Positions 54,012-63,656 of a stretch of 64,000 nucleotides of DNA are shown here, in pieces. Both the position numbers and the translations under genes were made by a program. The stretch's first letter is position 1. The number at the start of each line of letters is the position of its first letter. The DNA is from Pararobbsia silviterrae (lineage in GTDB: Bacteria > Pseudomonadota > Gammaproteobacteria > Burkholderiales > Burkholderiaceae), in contig NZ_RBZU01000001.1 in NCBI RefSeq assembly GCF_003628125.1, positions 901,793 to 965,792 on the forward strand, written 5' to 3'. The notes beneath the pieces were generated by a model. That model saw nothing but the letters and a program-made list of their open reading frames with translations. It was not told the origin of the DNA and searched no databases.

Positions 54012-55216
54012 AGATAGAACTCCTTCGGACGCGCGGCGCGTCCGGACCGGTGCAGCACAATCTGTTCGAAATACGCGGCACCCGCGCGCGCGGTCAGCCG
54101 GTCATGCGCCCAGGTCGCGCGCTCGTGTCGCGCGGGCGTGCCGAGTTCGCCGCTGCGCGCGAGCGTGCGGATCGCATGCGCGATCGCCTCGCTGTCGCCG
54201 GGCGGCACGACGCGGCCGTTGCGCGGATGGTCGAGCAGGATCGACGCCCCGGCGTGCCGCGACGCGACGACAGCCGTACCGGCCATCAGCGCTTCGCTGA
54301 CGACCGCGCCCCATCCGTCGTCTTTCGTGGTCGACGGCAGCACGAGCACGTCGAACGCAGGCATGCGCCGCTGGACGTCCTCGATCGGCAGCACACCGCA
54401 GAACGTGGCGTCGATTCCCGTGCGGGCGGCCTCGGCGACGAGCGCCTCGCGCAACTCGCCGTCACCGATGATCGTGAGCCGCGTGCCCGGACCCAGCGAG
54501 CGGATCGCGGCGACGAGATGCCGCACGCCTTTGGTCTCGGTCAGGCGGCCGACATAGGCGACATGCAGCGCGACGTTCGCGTCGGCGCGCGCGGCGGTCT
54601 GCGGATCGGCACGATTGGCACGATCTACGTTAGCCGCACCGTCCGCGCGTGCCTGCGCACCGGCCCATGCACGACGATCCGTCTGCGGCGCGGGCGGCGG
54701 CAGGAAGTACGCGAACGGGAACACGCGCTCGCGCCGATAGCCGACCGACTGAAACCATGGCGGACCATGGCGGCCGATCGCGAGCACGAACGCGACGCGT
54801 CGCCGCAGCCACGATTCCGTGAGCCACGACTGCAGATAGCGGACCGCGCCGCGCAGCCCCGCGTCGTCGCGCGGCTCGGACATGATCGCGAACGCGCGGC
54901 CCTGCGCGCGCACGAGATCGAGCGCGGTCGTGATCGTGCTGAACCAGCGGATGCCCGAGAACACATGCAGACACTGCGTGCCGCCTTCGTCGACGATCGC
55001 CGCGATGCGTTCATGCGACGGCGCGACTTCGGTCGGCGGCGCACGGCCCGATTCGTCGCCCCAGCCGAGCGCCTGGCGTGCTTCGGGCACGCCTTCATGC
55101 GCGACGCAGCGCACGTCGACGGCGGGGCCGAGGCGGTCGGCGACCGCACGGATGAACGCGGACTTGTGCGGCGAGACGCACGGTTCCCAGAAGACGATGC
55201 GCGCGTAGGTCGTCAT
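54008..55216 (-). CDS. GT4 glycosyltransferase
   Basis: A 402-residue GT-B glycosyltransferase: N-terminal MTTYARIVFWEPCVSPHKSAFIRAVADRLG, HVFSGIRWFSTITTALDLVRAQGRAFAIMSEPRD; C-terminal VAYVGRLTETKGVRHLVAAIRSLG, LTIIGDGELREALVAEA, VLVLPSTTKDDGWGAVVSEALMAGTAVVASRHAG. A poorly conserved Ala/Arg-rich insertion (about residues 173-205) lies between the domains. ATG at 55216 overlaps the stop of the acyltransferase gene upstream; its own stop overlaps the next glycosyltransferase. Sugar specificity is not readable. Confidence 0.88.
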   Translation of the reverse strand: MTTYARIVFWEPCVSPHKSAFIRAVADRLGPAVDVRCVAHEGVPEARQALGWGDESGRAPPTEVAPSHERIAAIVDEGGTQCLHVFSGIRWFSTITTALDLVRAQGRAFAIMSEPRDDAGLRGAVRYLQSWLTESWLRRRVAFVLAIGRHGPPWFQSVGYRRERVFPFAYFLPPPAPQTDRRAWAGAQARADGAANVDRANRADPQTAARADANVALHVAYVGRLTETKGVRHLVAAIRSLGPGTRLTIIGDGELREALVAEAARTGIDATFCGVLPIEDVQRRMPAFDVLVLPSTTKDDGWGAVVSEALMAGTAVVASRHAGASILLDHPRNGRVVPPGDSEAIAHAIRTLARSGELGTPARHERATWAHDRLTARAGAAYFEQIVLHRSGRAARPKEFYL

Positions 55217-55728
55217 CCGAGCGTCCTCTTGGCGATCGCGGGCACGCCCGCGAGCAGCGTGTCCGACGGATAGTCGCCCGCGAGCAGGGTCGCGCCCGCC
55301 GCGAGGATCGACGCGCTGCCGACATGCGAGCCGCCGAGCACGACCGAGCCGGTGCCGATCCAGCTTCCGTCGGCGATCGTGATCGGCGACGAATAGCCTT
55401 CGCCGGCGCGCCGGCGGCCGTCGCCGATCCGGTGCGAACCCGTATGGAAGATCACGCGCGGTGCGATATCGCAGCGCGAGCCGATCACGATGGCGGCGTC
55501 GGGCGCGACGATGAACACGCAGCCCAGACCGATCCACGTGTCGTTGCCGATCGCGATGCGGCCGCGGCCATAGAACTTCACGCCGCCCGTGATCTTGCAG
55601 TCCGCGCCGATCTCGAAGCCGAGCGCGTTGAGCAGCGCGCGCTTGACGCCGAAGGCGCGCGTCGCGGGCAGCACCGCGAGCGCGAGATTCGCGAGCGGGT
55701 TTCTGAACGTGTCGAGCAAAGACTTCAT
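55213..55728 (-). CDS. Hexapeptide-repeat (LbetaH) acyltransferase
   Basis: A 171-residue left-handed beta-helix acyltransferase: KITGGVKFYGRGRIAIGNDTWIGLGCVFIVAPDAAIVIGSRCDIAPRVIFHTGSHRIG with the catalytic His in HTGSH, then ITIADGSWIGTGSVVLGGSHVGSASILAAGATLLAGDYPSDTLLAGVPAIAKRTLG. It likely acetylates a sugar of the repeat unit, the second such gene in this locus. ATG at 55728 (MKSLLDTFRN) was preferred over the open frame to 55824. It overlaps the next gene by ATGA. Confidence 0.9.
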   Translation of the reverse strand: MKSLLDTFRNPLANLALAVLPATRAFGVKRALLNALGFEIGADCKITGGVKFYGRGRIAIGNDTWIGLGCVFIVAPDAAIVIGSRCDIAPRVIFHTGSHRIGDGRRRAGEGYSSPITIADGSWIGTGSVVLGGSHVGSASILAAGATLLAGDYPSDTLLAGVPAIAKRTLG

Positions 55729-55738
55729 AAGGCGGCCT

Positions 55739-57013
55739 TCAGGGCGAGGACGGGGACGAGGACGAAGACGGAAACGAGTCGGGCGCGCCGCCGAGGAATG
55801 CGACGAGGCGCGCGCCGACCGCATGGCGGCTGCATCGCTCGACGATGCGCCGCTGTCCGGCTTGCGCGATGCGCGCGTAAAGCTCGGGGCGCGCCGCGAT
55901 TTGCGCGATCAGCGCGGCGAGCGCGGCGGCGTCGGCCGTGCGCAGGATCGCGGCCGACGTGTCGTCGAAGAGCAGCGAGATATCGCTGATATCGGTGGTC
56001 AGCACGAGCAGCCCGAGACTCGCGAGCTCGATGACTTTCGATGGGAACGTCGTCGCGTTGAGCGCGCTCGCGGGCATCTTGAGCGACAGGCCGACGTCGG
56101 CTTCGGACAGGATCGTCCGATAGTCGTCGGGGCCGACGTCCTGGCGCAGATCGAGCGCGAAGCCGCTGCGCGCGAGATCGTCCGCGAGCGCGGCGAGCGA
56201 CGCGCCGCCGCCGAAGCCCGTGACGACGAAGCGGACCTTGCCGGCCAGATCGGGCCGCGTGCGCGCGAGTTCGCGCAGCGCGCCGCAGAACAGATCGAGG
56301 CCCGTGCCCGTTTCGATCGAGCCGCCATAGAGAAACGTGACGGGGTCGCCGAACCGCGCGCGCTGCGTGACGGCATCGGGCGAGACGCCGTTGACGACGC
56401 ACGCGTCGTCGATCTGCATGACGTCGGCAAGCTGGCGCGATACGACGATCGCGCGCGGACTGCAGACGCGCGACAGCACGCGCAGGCTCCAGCGGTTCAC
56501 GACGCCGCGCAGCGTGCGCTCGTCGGCGCGCGGGCCGTCCTCGAGGTCCATGACGACCTTGTCGCGGCCGAGGCGCCAGCGCAGATAGGCGGCGACCGGC
56601 ACGTATTCGGGGAAGTAGTTGTAGAGCACGACGCCGTCGCCGGGCCGGATATGGCGGATCGCGAAGCGCAGATACGCGCAGGCCGCGAACACGCGATTCA
56701 GACCGCGCACGCTGATCGCGGGCAGGTACGCGCACGCGAGCCGCGCGTCGCGGCAGACGAATCCGCCGAAGCGCTTCGGGCCCGTGCTCGCGGTCACGAT
56801 CGGCGAACTCACGACGATCGATGCGGCGGCATGGCTGCGCAGTCCGGCGGCGAGGCCCGCGACCTTATGCGAGGCCGCGCCGACCTGGAAGCGTTGCGCG
56901 GTGCGCTCGTTATAGCGCCGCAGCACGATCGGCGCGAAGAAGAACTGGCGCGCCGCGGCGCGGGGGCGTGCATGCGGCGTGGCGCGCGCGGGAGACATCG
57001 GAACGGTATTCAT
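55739..57013 (-). CDS. GT4-like glycosyltransferase
   Basis: A 424-residue GT-B protein: VVSSPIVTASTGPKRFGGFVCRDARLACAYLPAIS, DGVVLYNYFPEYVPVAAYLRWRLGRDKVVMDLEDGPRADE, and donor-domain motifs TFLYGGSIETGTGLDLFCGALREL, FVVTGFGGGASLAALADDL, EADVGLSLKMPASALNATTFPSKVIELASLGLLVLTTD. The last 12 residues are a Ser/Pro run (SSSSSPSSP) encoded by imperfect GACGAG-type hexamer repeats at 55745-55778. ATG at 57013 overlaps the upstream GT2 stop (ATGA). Substrate unknown. Confidence 0.85.
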   Translation of the reverse strand: MNTVPMSPARATPHARPRAAARQFFFAPIVLRRYNERTAQRFQVGAASHKVAGLAAGLRSHAAASIVVSSPIVTASTGPKRFGGFVCRDARLACAYLPAISVRGLNRVFAACAYLRFAIRHIRPGDGVVLYNYFPEYVPVAAYLRWRLGRDKVVMDLEDGPRADERTLRGVVNRWSLRVLSRVCSPRAIVVSRQLADVMQIDDACVVNGVSPDAVTQRARFGDPVTFLYGGSIETGTGLDLFCGALRELARTRPDLAGKVRFVVTGFGGGASLAALADDLARSGFALDLRQDVGPDDYRTILSEADVGLSLKMPASALNATTFPSKVIELASLGLLVLTTDISDISLLFDDTSAAILRTADAAALAALIAQIAARPELYARIAQAGQRRIVERCSRHAVGARLVAFLGGAPDSFPSSSSSPSSP

Positions 57014-58020
57014 GCGGCGACCGATACCGTGTCGATATGGCGCATGCCGAGCAGGCGCGTATAGAGCGCGCGGCCCCCATGTGCGCCGAGGCCGCCGATC
57101 GCGAGCCAGAACAGCGCGCGCTTCGAGAAGTGATCGATGACCGCCGCGCGCGCGAAGAAACGCATCGACACGAGGTAGCGCGTGCCCATGCGCGCGCGGC
57201 CGTTGGCGATCAGCGCATCGACGGCGACGCGCCGCTTGAACGCGGCGAAGTCGGTATGCGCGCTCATTTCGCGGCCCCATTTGGCTTCGATGGCCGCGAG
57301 TCCCGCGAGCCGGCGATCGAGATTGACGCTCGTGCGCTCGCCCTCGTGCTGGACGAACGTCACGAGCGATTCGTCGATATAGCCGAAATCGCCTTTCGCG
57401 AGGCAGCGCAGCCACATGTCGAAGTCCTGGAAGCTCGGCAGCGATTCGTCGAAGAGGCCCGCGTCGACGAGCACCGACTTGCGCAGCATGACGAGGCTCG
57501 TCGATGTCGGGCATTCGCCCGCGAGCGCGTGTGCGCGCTGGAGCACGGGCCGGCTTGCGTGGCAGCGCCGGGCGTGATTGAACGCCATGTCGACGTCGAT
57601 ATAGCCGCAGAACGCCGCGACAAACGACGTGCGTTCGAGCAGCGCGACCTGTTCGCGGATCTTGCCGGGCAGCCAGAGATCGTCGTCGTCGAGGAACGCG
57701 ATGTAGTCGCCGCGCGCGCGCTCGATGCCCGAATTGCGCGCGCCGCAGGCGCCCTTGGTCCGATGGTTCGGAATCACGGTCACGCGATCGCCGAGGTCTT
57801 CGAGCACGTCGCGTACGGCTTGCTGTTGCGCGGGGTCGTCGTTGTCATCGACGACGATGACTTCGATCGACGCATAGTCCTGCGCAAGGATGGTCTCGAC
57901 CGCGACGCGGACCATCGATGCGCGCCGATAGGTCGGCACGATCGCCGTGACGAGGGGCTGTGCCGCGTCGCGTGAACCGGCGCGCGCGGTCGATGCAAAC
58001 GAATCTCGGATGGAAGTCAT
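57010..58020 (-). CDS. GT2-family glycosyltransferase
   Basis: A 336-residue GT-A enzyme: VTAIVPTYRRASMVRVAVETILAQDYASIEVIVVDDNDD, KGACGARNSGIERARGDYIAFLDDDDLWLPGKIREQV with the DxD metal-binding motif, and FDESLPSFQDFDMWLRCLAKGDFGYIDE with the ED-like catalytic acid. It would use a nucleotide sugar on the cytoplasmic side of the membrane. ATG at 58020 has GAGGA upstream; the frame extends to 58053 without support. It ends with a 4-base overlap to the next gene and begins 25 bp after the flippase. Confidence 0.92.
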   Translation of the reverse strand: MTSIRDSFASTARAGSRDAAQPLVTAIVPTYRRASMVRVAVETILAQDYASIEVIVVDDNDDPAQQQAVRDVLEDLGDRVTVIPNHRTKGACGARNSGIERARGDYIAFLDDDDLWLPGKIREQVALLERTSFVAAFCGYIDVDMAFNHARRCHASRPVLQRAHALAGECPTSTSLVMLRKSVLVDAGLFDESLPSFQDFDMWLRCLAKGDFGYIDESLVTFVQHEGERTSVNLDRRLAGLAAIEAKWGREMSAHTDFAAFKRRVAVDALIANGRARMGTRYLVSMRFFARAAVIDHFSKRALFWLAIGGLGAHGGRALYTRLLGMRHIDTVSVAA

Positions 58021-58045
58021 GATGTCCTCGTGAGTCACGCAAAGG

Positions 58046-59491
58046 TCACGCAAAGCGCAGCGCGCGCCGCAGCGCGAACATCTGCTCGGGATTGAAGCGG
58101 CCGATATGCCAGAGGCCGTAGGCGAGGCCGAACGCGCCCGCGACGAGCAGCCGCGCGAGCGCCGGCCATTCGAGCGGGCCGAGCACGCGCGTCGCGAGCA
58201 TCGCGACGCCGCACACGCCGACGCCGAGCACGACTTGCCAGCGCAGCGCGCGCAGCAGCGTGGTCCAGCGCATCTCGAGCAGGCGGCACGTGACGCCGAG
58301 CTGGACCGGCGCGCTGATCAGCGTCGCGACGAGATAGCCGGCCGCGATGCCTTGCAGGCCGAAGTGCGCGCCCGCGAGCCAGCACGCGATATGCAGCAGC
58401 GCGACGCAGAAGTTGAGCCAGAGCAGCCAGTCGGTGCGGCCCTTGACCATGAAGACGGCGGGCGCGGTGCTCAGGACGGATTGCACGAAGCCGACGGGCG
58501 CGAGCCACACGAGCAGCGGCGCGACGCCGGCCCATTTCGCGCCGAGCGCGACCGCGATGAACGGCTCGCGCAGCGCGACGAGCCCGCCCATGAGCGGTGC
58601 GGTGATCAGCGCGACGAAGGCCACACTCTGGAGCCACGTCGTGCGTTGCTTGTCGGGATCGTGCTGGTTCGCGCTGAGCACCGGATAGAGCGCCTTCGAC
58701 GCGACGAAGGCGATGCTCTGGAGCGGGTAGAGCATGATCTTGAACGCGAGCGAATAGGGGCCGAGCGCGATCGCGCCGAGCAGCTTGCCGACGATCATCG
58801 AATCGGCGTTGCGGTTCAGATAGATGACGAGATTCGACAGCGTGAGGTTCGACGAGAACCCGAGAATGCTGCGGACTTCCTTGCCGTGCCAGTGGAAGCT
58901 CGGCCGCCACGACGACGCGAGATAGAACTGCAGCGACGACATGCTCGAATGCACGAGCGCCTGGATCACGAGGCTCGCGAGCCCGAGGCCCGCGTGCGCG
59001 GACAGGATCGCGGCGCACATGCCGCTCGTGTACGAGAGCACGTCCGCGCGCGCGACGGTGCGGAATTGCGACGCGCGTTCGAGCAGGGCCTGATGCGCGG
59101 CGCCGAAGCTCATGATCGGAAACGTCAGCGCGAGCCCCCAGAGCACATGCACGAGCGAGGCGGAATTGAACAGATGCGCGATCGGCACCGAGAACGCGAC
59201 GATCGCGAGCGCGATGACCGCGCCCGCGCTGAGGTTGACCCAGAACACGGAGTTCGCGAGCGTCGTCGACATGTCGCGACTGCGGATCAGCGCGGGGCCC
59301 GTGCCCATGTCGCGCAGCAGCCCCGCGAAATTCGTGACGACCGTCGCGAGCGCCATCACGCCGAAGTCGGTCGGGCTCAACAGCCGGGAGAGGATCGACA
59401 GACCGACGAGCTGCACGACGCTCTTCGCGATCTGAGCGGTCGCGAGCCAGCGTGCGTTGCGCGCGACGGACGGCGCTTGAAGTGTGGACAT
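58046..59491 (-). CDS. Wzx-type polysaccharide flippase
   Basis: A 481-residue MOP/MATE-like flippase with about 12-14 hydrophobic segments. The N-terminal ARNARWLATAQIAKSVVQLVGLSILSRLLSPTDFGVMALATVVTNFAGLLRDMGTGPALIR and central FSSNLTLSNLVIYLNRNADSMIVGKLLGAIALGPYSLAFKIMLYPLQSIAFVASKALYPVLS match the Polysacc_synt_3 / WzxC type. It moves the lipid-linked repeat unit across the inner membrane for polymerisation by Wzy. ATG at 59491 lies one base after the upstream gene's stop; MKSSTRP at 59518 is an alternative. No obvious ribosome site. Confidence 0.93.
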   Translation of the reverse strand: MSTLQAPSVARNARWLATAQIAKSVVQLVGLSILSRLLSPTDFGVMALATVVTNFAGLLRDMGTGPALIRSRDMSTTLANSVFWVNLSAGAVIALAIVAFSVPIAHLFNSASLVHVLWGLALTFPIMSFGAAHQALLERASQFRTVARADVLSYTSGMCAAILSAHAGLGLASLVIQALVHSSMSSLQFYLASSWRPSFHWHGKEVRSILGFSSNLTLSNLVIYLNRNADSMIVGKLLGAIALGPYSLAFKIMLYPLQSIAFVASKALYPVLSANQHDPDKQRTTWLQSVAFVALITAPLMGGLVALREPFIAVALGAKWAGVAPLLVWLAPVGFVQSVLSTAPAVFMVKGRTDWLLWLNFCVALLHIACWLAGAHFGLQGIAAGYLVATLISAPVQLGVTCRLLEMRWTTLLRALRWQVVLGVGVCGVAMLATRVLGPLEWPALARLLVAGAFGLAYGLWHIGRFNPEQMFALRRALRFA

Positions 59492-59492
59492 A

Positions 59493-61475
59493 TCAGCTGG
59501 CCTGGTTGAAGACTTCACGGAACAACGGCGCGAGACGATCGCTGCCGCGGCGGCTCAAGTGGTCGCCGTCGATATAAAGCGGCACCATCGATTCGGATCC
59601 GTAGCACCGGCCGTCGCGGCACAGATACGGCGTCGGATCGAGCACCTTGACGCCGCATTGCTGCGCGGCTTGTTCGATCGCGGCGTGCGCGGTCGCGTTG
59701 CGTTGGGTGTATTCGGCTTCGCTGATCGAGACGTCGTCGGGATGGCGGCCGAGGATCAGCAGTCGCGACAGGTAGTCGGGCACGTTGCGGTCCATTTCGG
59801 GAATCGGCAGCAGCACGTACGTCGGGCGCGTCTGCGCGAGCGCGCAGAGGTCGTGCGTGAGAAACGACGCGTACAGCGTGCGGCGCTCGGCCGGATCGCC
59901 CGACGGCCGCGCGCCGTTGTAGCCGATCAGGATCGTCGGATCGTTGTCGATGTTCTTGCCGTCGACGTACGCCGAGAATCGCGCGACGACGAGCAGCGGC
60001 ACCGAGCTCGGATAGCGGCGCAGATCGTCGGCGACGCGGCTCGCGAAACGCCGGCACGGCTCCTCGGTATGTTTGCCGAAGCGGCTCGCGCCTTCGAACG
60101 GCGGGCAACCCGACGTGCCGTAGAACATCACGCTCTGGTTGTTTTGCGCGGCCGTCGCCGCGACGCTCGGCATGACCGCGTTGCCGTGGCTGTCGCCCCA
60201 GACGATCGCGCCGAGCTTGGGCGACGCGCCGTATCGGCAGCCGATCTGGGCCTTCGGATCGTCGAGCCGGTAGACGCTGTCGATCAGGCATTCGTTGCGG
60301 CGCGGATCGACATCGGCGCTCTCGGCCGAGACGACCTTGACCTGATTCGGAAGTCGCGCCGACGCGCCGTTCGCGAAGCCGATCGCGGCGCATGCCGCGA
60401 TCACGAGCACGGGCGCGGTGGCGAGCGTGCCGAGCCCGCGCGGACCGAAGCGCTCGCGGATGCCCGCGGCGCGGCGTTCGACGAGTTCGTACGAGAGCCA
60501 GCCGAGCGCGACCGATACGGCGAGTCCGCCGACGATGACGAGCGCCGGGGGCACGGCGAGCGTGCCGAGATCGAGGTAGTGCGTGAGCACGACGACCGGC
60601 CAGTGCCAGAGGTAGATCGAATACGACCAGCGGCCCAGCGCCTGGAGCGGCACGTTCGTTGCGAAGAGACTGTCGTTTGCGTTGGCGGCGATCAGTAGCG
60701 CGGCGCCGAGTACGGGCACGAGCGAATAGACGCCGGGCCAGTCGAGGCTCTCGCTGAAGCCGCAGCCCGCGAACAGAATCGCGGCGAGCCCCGCGAGCTG
60801 AAGCAGCGTCGCCGTGCGCGCGTTGAGCTTGAAGCGGTCTTCATTGAGCATGACGAGGCCGCCGGCGACCATTTCCCAGGCGCGCGTGGGCAGCAGGAAG
60901 AAGTTCGCTTCGGGATGTTGACGCACGACGAGCGGCATCAGCGCGAACGAGGCGATGCCGATCGCGCCGAGCACACCGTGATAGACCGCGCGCTTCGCGC
61001 CGAACAGGCGCGCGCCGAGCATCAGCACGATCGGGTAGATCAGATAGAACTGCCATTCGACCGACAGCGACCACGTATGCAGCAGCCACTTCGTTTGCGA
61101 CGACGCGTCGAAATAGCCGCTCTCGCGCCAGTAGACGAAGTTCGAGATGAACGTGATCGACGCGCCCGCATGTTTGGCGAGCAGCTTGTAACCGTGCGGA
61201 TCGAGGTAGAACCAGCCGAACACGAGCAGCATCGCGCAGAGCGCGACGAGCGCGGGCACGATCCGCGTGAAGCGCGCCGCATAAAAATCACGCAGCCGGA
61301 AGCGTCCCGCGTCGAGCCTGCCGACGACGATCGCGGTCATCAGATAGCCCGAGATCACGAAGAACACGTCGACGCCCGCAAAGCCGCCGGTGAAGTGCGG
61401 GGTCTGGAAGTGAAACAGAGCGACGAGCGTTACCGCGACGCCGCGCAGGGCATTGATGTCTTTTCTGAAGCGCAT
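59493..61475 (-). CDS. OafA/YrhL-type acyltransferase with C-terminal SGNH domain
   Basis: A 660-residue protein. Residues ~1-360 form the acyltransferase-3 membrane domain (MRFRKDINALRGVAVTLVALFHFQTPHFTGGFAGVDVFFVISGYLM; ~10 segments, conserved R-D-LR-H residues); residues ~400-660 form an SGNH domain with GDSHGNAV (catalytic Ser) and DGDHLSRRGS (catalytic Asp-His). Such proteins transfer acetyl groups across the membrane to extracytoplasmic polysaccharides. It begins with ATG 61475 and is one base from wzx, 93 bp downstream of the beta-helix gene. It is expected to O-acetylate the EPS. Confidence 0.95.
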   Translation of the reverse strand: MRFRKDINALRGVAVTLVALFHFQTPHFTGGFAGVDVFFVISGYLMTAIVVGRLDAGRFRLRDFYAARFTRIVPALVALCAMLLVFGWFYLDPHGYKLLAKHAGASITFISNFVYWRESGYFDASSQTKWLLHTWSLSVEWQFYLIYPIVLMLGARLFGAKRAVYHGVLGAIGIASFALMPLVVRQHPEANFFLLPTRAWEMVAGGLVMLNEDRFKLNARTATLLQLAGLAAILFAGCGFSESLDWPGVYSLVPVLGAALLIAANANDSLFATNVPLQALGRWSYSIYLWHWPVVVLTHYLDLGTLAVPPALVIVGGLAVSVALGWLSYELVERRAAGIRERFGPRGLGTLATAPVLVIAACAAIGFANGASARLPNQVKVVSAESADVDPRRNECLIDSVYRLDDPKAQIGCRYGASPKLGAIVWGDSHGNAVMPSVAATAAQNNQSVMFYGTSGCPPFEGASRFGKHTEEPCRRFASRVADDLRRYPSSVPLLVVARFSAYVDGKNIDNDPTILIGYNGARPSGDPAERRTLYASFLTHDLCALAQTRPTYVLLPIPEMDRNVPDYLSRLLILGRHPDDVSISEAEYTQRNATAHAAIEQAAQQCGVKVLDPTPYLCRDGRCYGSESMVPLYIDGDHLSRRGSDRLAPLFREVFNQAS

Positions 61476-61567
61476 GGTCCCGCTCCCAGGGCACGGGGGT
61501 CAGCCCGGTATGAAGGGTTGGATGTGTCTGTGTCCGCAAACCGACGTGCGTCCTGCTCCGCGCGCGC

Positions 61568-63655
61568 CTAGGGCGCGGGTCGGACGAACGTCGATGCGTC
61601 AAAGCCCTGTTGCAATGCCGGCGCGCCGCGCGCGAGACGCAGATCGTCGAGCGTGCTTCGCGCGTCGTCGGTCATCGGCTTCGCGAATCGGATCGCGTCG
61701 GGGCCGAACGTCGGCCCGATCTCGACATACGCTTGCGCCTTCGCGTCGATCGCGCTGTCCGTGCCGCCGATGACCGCGTTGCGCCGGACGACGTTGCCCT
61801 TGGGCGCGCCCGGTGCGTCGGTCAGCACGGTCGCGAGCGACGGGTAGTGCGTCGAATACGGCGGCTGCGTGAAATTCACGAGCGCGAGTCCTTGCTGCAG
61901 CGGCCCCGTCGGCGACGTCGCGAGCGCGCGCTGCCACGTGAGGCCGCGCGAATCGATATGGATCGCGGGCGTGCAGTTCACGAACAGGTTGTCTTCGATC
62001 AAGTTGTCGCGGCCGCCGCCGATGAAGACGGCCTGATTGACCTTCGAAAACACGTTGCGGCGTATCGTCGTGCCGCCCGCCTGATCGTCGAGATAGATGC
62101 CCATCGTCGCGACCGGATGGGCGGCCGAGCCGATGTCGTGCATGAAGTTGTTCTCGATGACGGTGCCGCGCGAGGTCCAGTCGCGGCCCGTGTAGATCGC
62201 GCCCGTATCGTCGGCGTCGCGCGCGACGTGGTCGATCTCGTTGCCCGCGATCACGTGGTCGTTGCCCGCGAAAATAATCGCCGCATGCGGACCGTCGTAC
62301 AGATGGTTGCGCTCGATGCGGTCGCCGACGCCCGACAGCGCGATCGCGGGCCGGTAGGTGCGTGTGCGCAGCGCATAGTCGTGGATCTCGCTGTCCTCGA
62401 CCGAGACGTTGCCGGGCGTCAGCGCCTTGCGGTTGCCCGCGAAGAGCACGAAGCCGCCTTCGCCCGTGTTCGCGACGTGCATGAAGCGGAAATGCGCATC
62501 GGACGCGGTCGACCAGACCGCGACCCCGCCCGCGTTGCGGATGCTCGCGTGGTCGACGACGATGTTCGACGCGCCGTTGATCTGGATCGCGTTGCCGCGC
62601 ACGCCGTCGATCGCGAGGTTGCGGATCGTGACGTTCGGCGCGTTGTCGAGCACGAACAGACCCGCGGCGACCGAGACTTCCGCATCGCCGTCCTTGAGCG
62701 GCGCGGGCGGCCAGAAATAGAGCGTCTTCGCTTGCGTGTCGACGTACCACTCGCCGGGCGCGTCGAGCAGTTCGAGCGCGTTTTCGAACGCCACGCGCTG
62801 GCCGGCCTTGAGGCCGAGCATCGGTGCGGGCGCTTTGAGCGTGACCGTTTTCGAGGCCGGATCGATCGCGTCGACTTCGAGTGTCGTATCGGCCCAGTCG
62901 CGCGCCCAGAAGCCGAAGGCGTGCAAGTCGTGCGTGCGCTTGAGCGCGTTCGCGAGCGCATCGAACGGCGCGTCGCGCACGACGAAGCGCAGCCCTTTCT
63001 CGCCGTCCGGCAGCGTGTCGATCGTCGCGTAGCCCGCGTCGGGCCAGTGCGCGATCGGCACGGGTTCGTCGCGATAGTAGAGCGTCGCGGGCGCGACGGT
63101 GCGCGCGATGCCGAAGCCGTGCCGCGTGAACGTGCCGGGATCGGTCACGCCGTTCTCGGGCAGGCTCGCGGCGATGACATGGCCGCGCGCCTGCGCGGGC
63201 AGCCGTTGTGCGGCGTCGGCGTCGACGGGGTGGACATGCGTGAGCGGCAGCGCGCCCGACAGCCGCGTCGCCTGTTCGCCCGCGCCCGAGATCGTCACGG
63301 GAACGCCGCGCCAGCTCGGATCGAACGCCACGTGCAGCGGCGCGTCGATCCGATAGGTGCCGGGTCCGAGATCGATGTCGATGCGGTCGAGATCCTGACC
63401 GCCGGCGGCCGCCGCGATCTTTGCGCGCGGCGTCGCGAGCACGCGCAACGCCGTGCGCAGTCCGAGATCGCCATGCAGCGACGGAACGGGGGCGTTGGCC
63501 GCCACGCTCGCGCCGGACGCTGCTGGCGTATTGGCGGACGCGGCGATAGCCGCGTCGGCGGGTGCGGCCGTCATCGCGGCGCTCACATGCAGCGTCAGCG
63601 CGCACGCGCCGCCCATATAGAGCGTGAGGGCGGCCGCGGCAATCGTGCGCAGCAT
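61568..63655 (-). CDS. Secreted right-handed beta-helix protein (possible EPS-modifying enzyme)
   Basis: A 695-residue protein. Residues 1-28 are a signal peptide (MLRTIAAAALTLYMGGACALTLHVSAA). An Ala-rich linker follows, then a region with RIDAPLHVAFDPSWRGVPVTISGAG, and from about residue 370 tandem beta-helix coils (NVTIRNLAIDGVRGNAIQINGASNIVVDHASIRNAGG; NHVIAGNEIDHVARDADDTGAIYTG; TTIRRNVFSKVNQAVFIGGGRDNLIEDNLF). The fold is found in polysaccharide lyases, epimerases and hydrolases; catalytic residues are not assigned. It should act in the periplasm on the new polysaccharide. The start is ATG 63655, one base from the stop of the kinase gene. Confidence 0.85.
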   Translation of the reverse strand: MLRTIAAAALTLYMGGACALTLHVSAAMTAAPADAAIAASANTPAASGASVAANAPVPSLHGDLGLRTALRVLATPRAKIAAAAGGQDLDRIDIDLGPGTYRIDAPLHVAFDPSWRGVPVTISGAGEQATRLSGALPLTHVHPVDADAAQRLPAQARGHVIAASLPENGVTDPGTFTRHGFGIARTVAPATLYYRDEPVPIAHWPDAGYATIDTLPDGEKGLRFVVRDAPFDALANALKRTHDLHAFGFWARDWADTTLEVDAIDPASKTVTLKAPAPMLGLKAGQRVAFENALELLDAPGEWYVDTQAKTLYFWPPAPLKDGDAEVSVAAGLFVLDNAPNVTIRNLAIDGVRGNAIQINGASNIVVDHASIRNAGGVAVWSTASDAHFRFMHVANTGEGGFVLFAGNRKALTPGNVSVEDSEIHDYALRTRTYRPAIALSGVGDRIERNHLYDGPHAAIIFAGNDHVIAGNEIDHVARDADDTGAIYTGRDWTSRGTVIENNFMHDIGSAAHPVATMGIYLDDQAGGTTIRRNVFSKVNQAVFIGGGRDNLIEDNLFVNCTPAIHIDSRGLTWQRALATSPTGPLQQGLALVNFTQPPYSTHYPSLATVLTDAPGAPKGNVVRRNAVIGGTDSAIDAKAQAYVEIGPTFGPDAIRFAKPMTDDARSTLDDLRLARGAPALQQGFDASTFVRPAP

Positions 63656-63656
63656 G

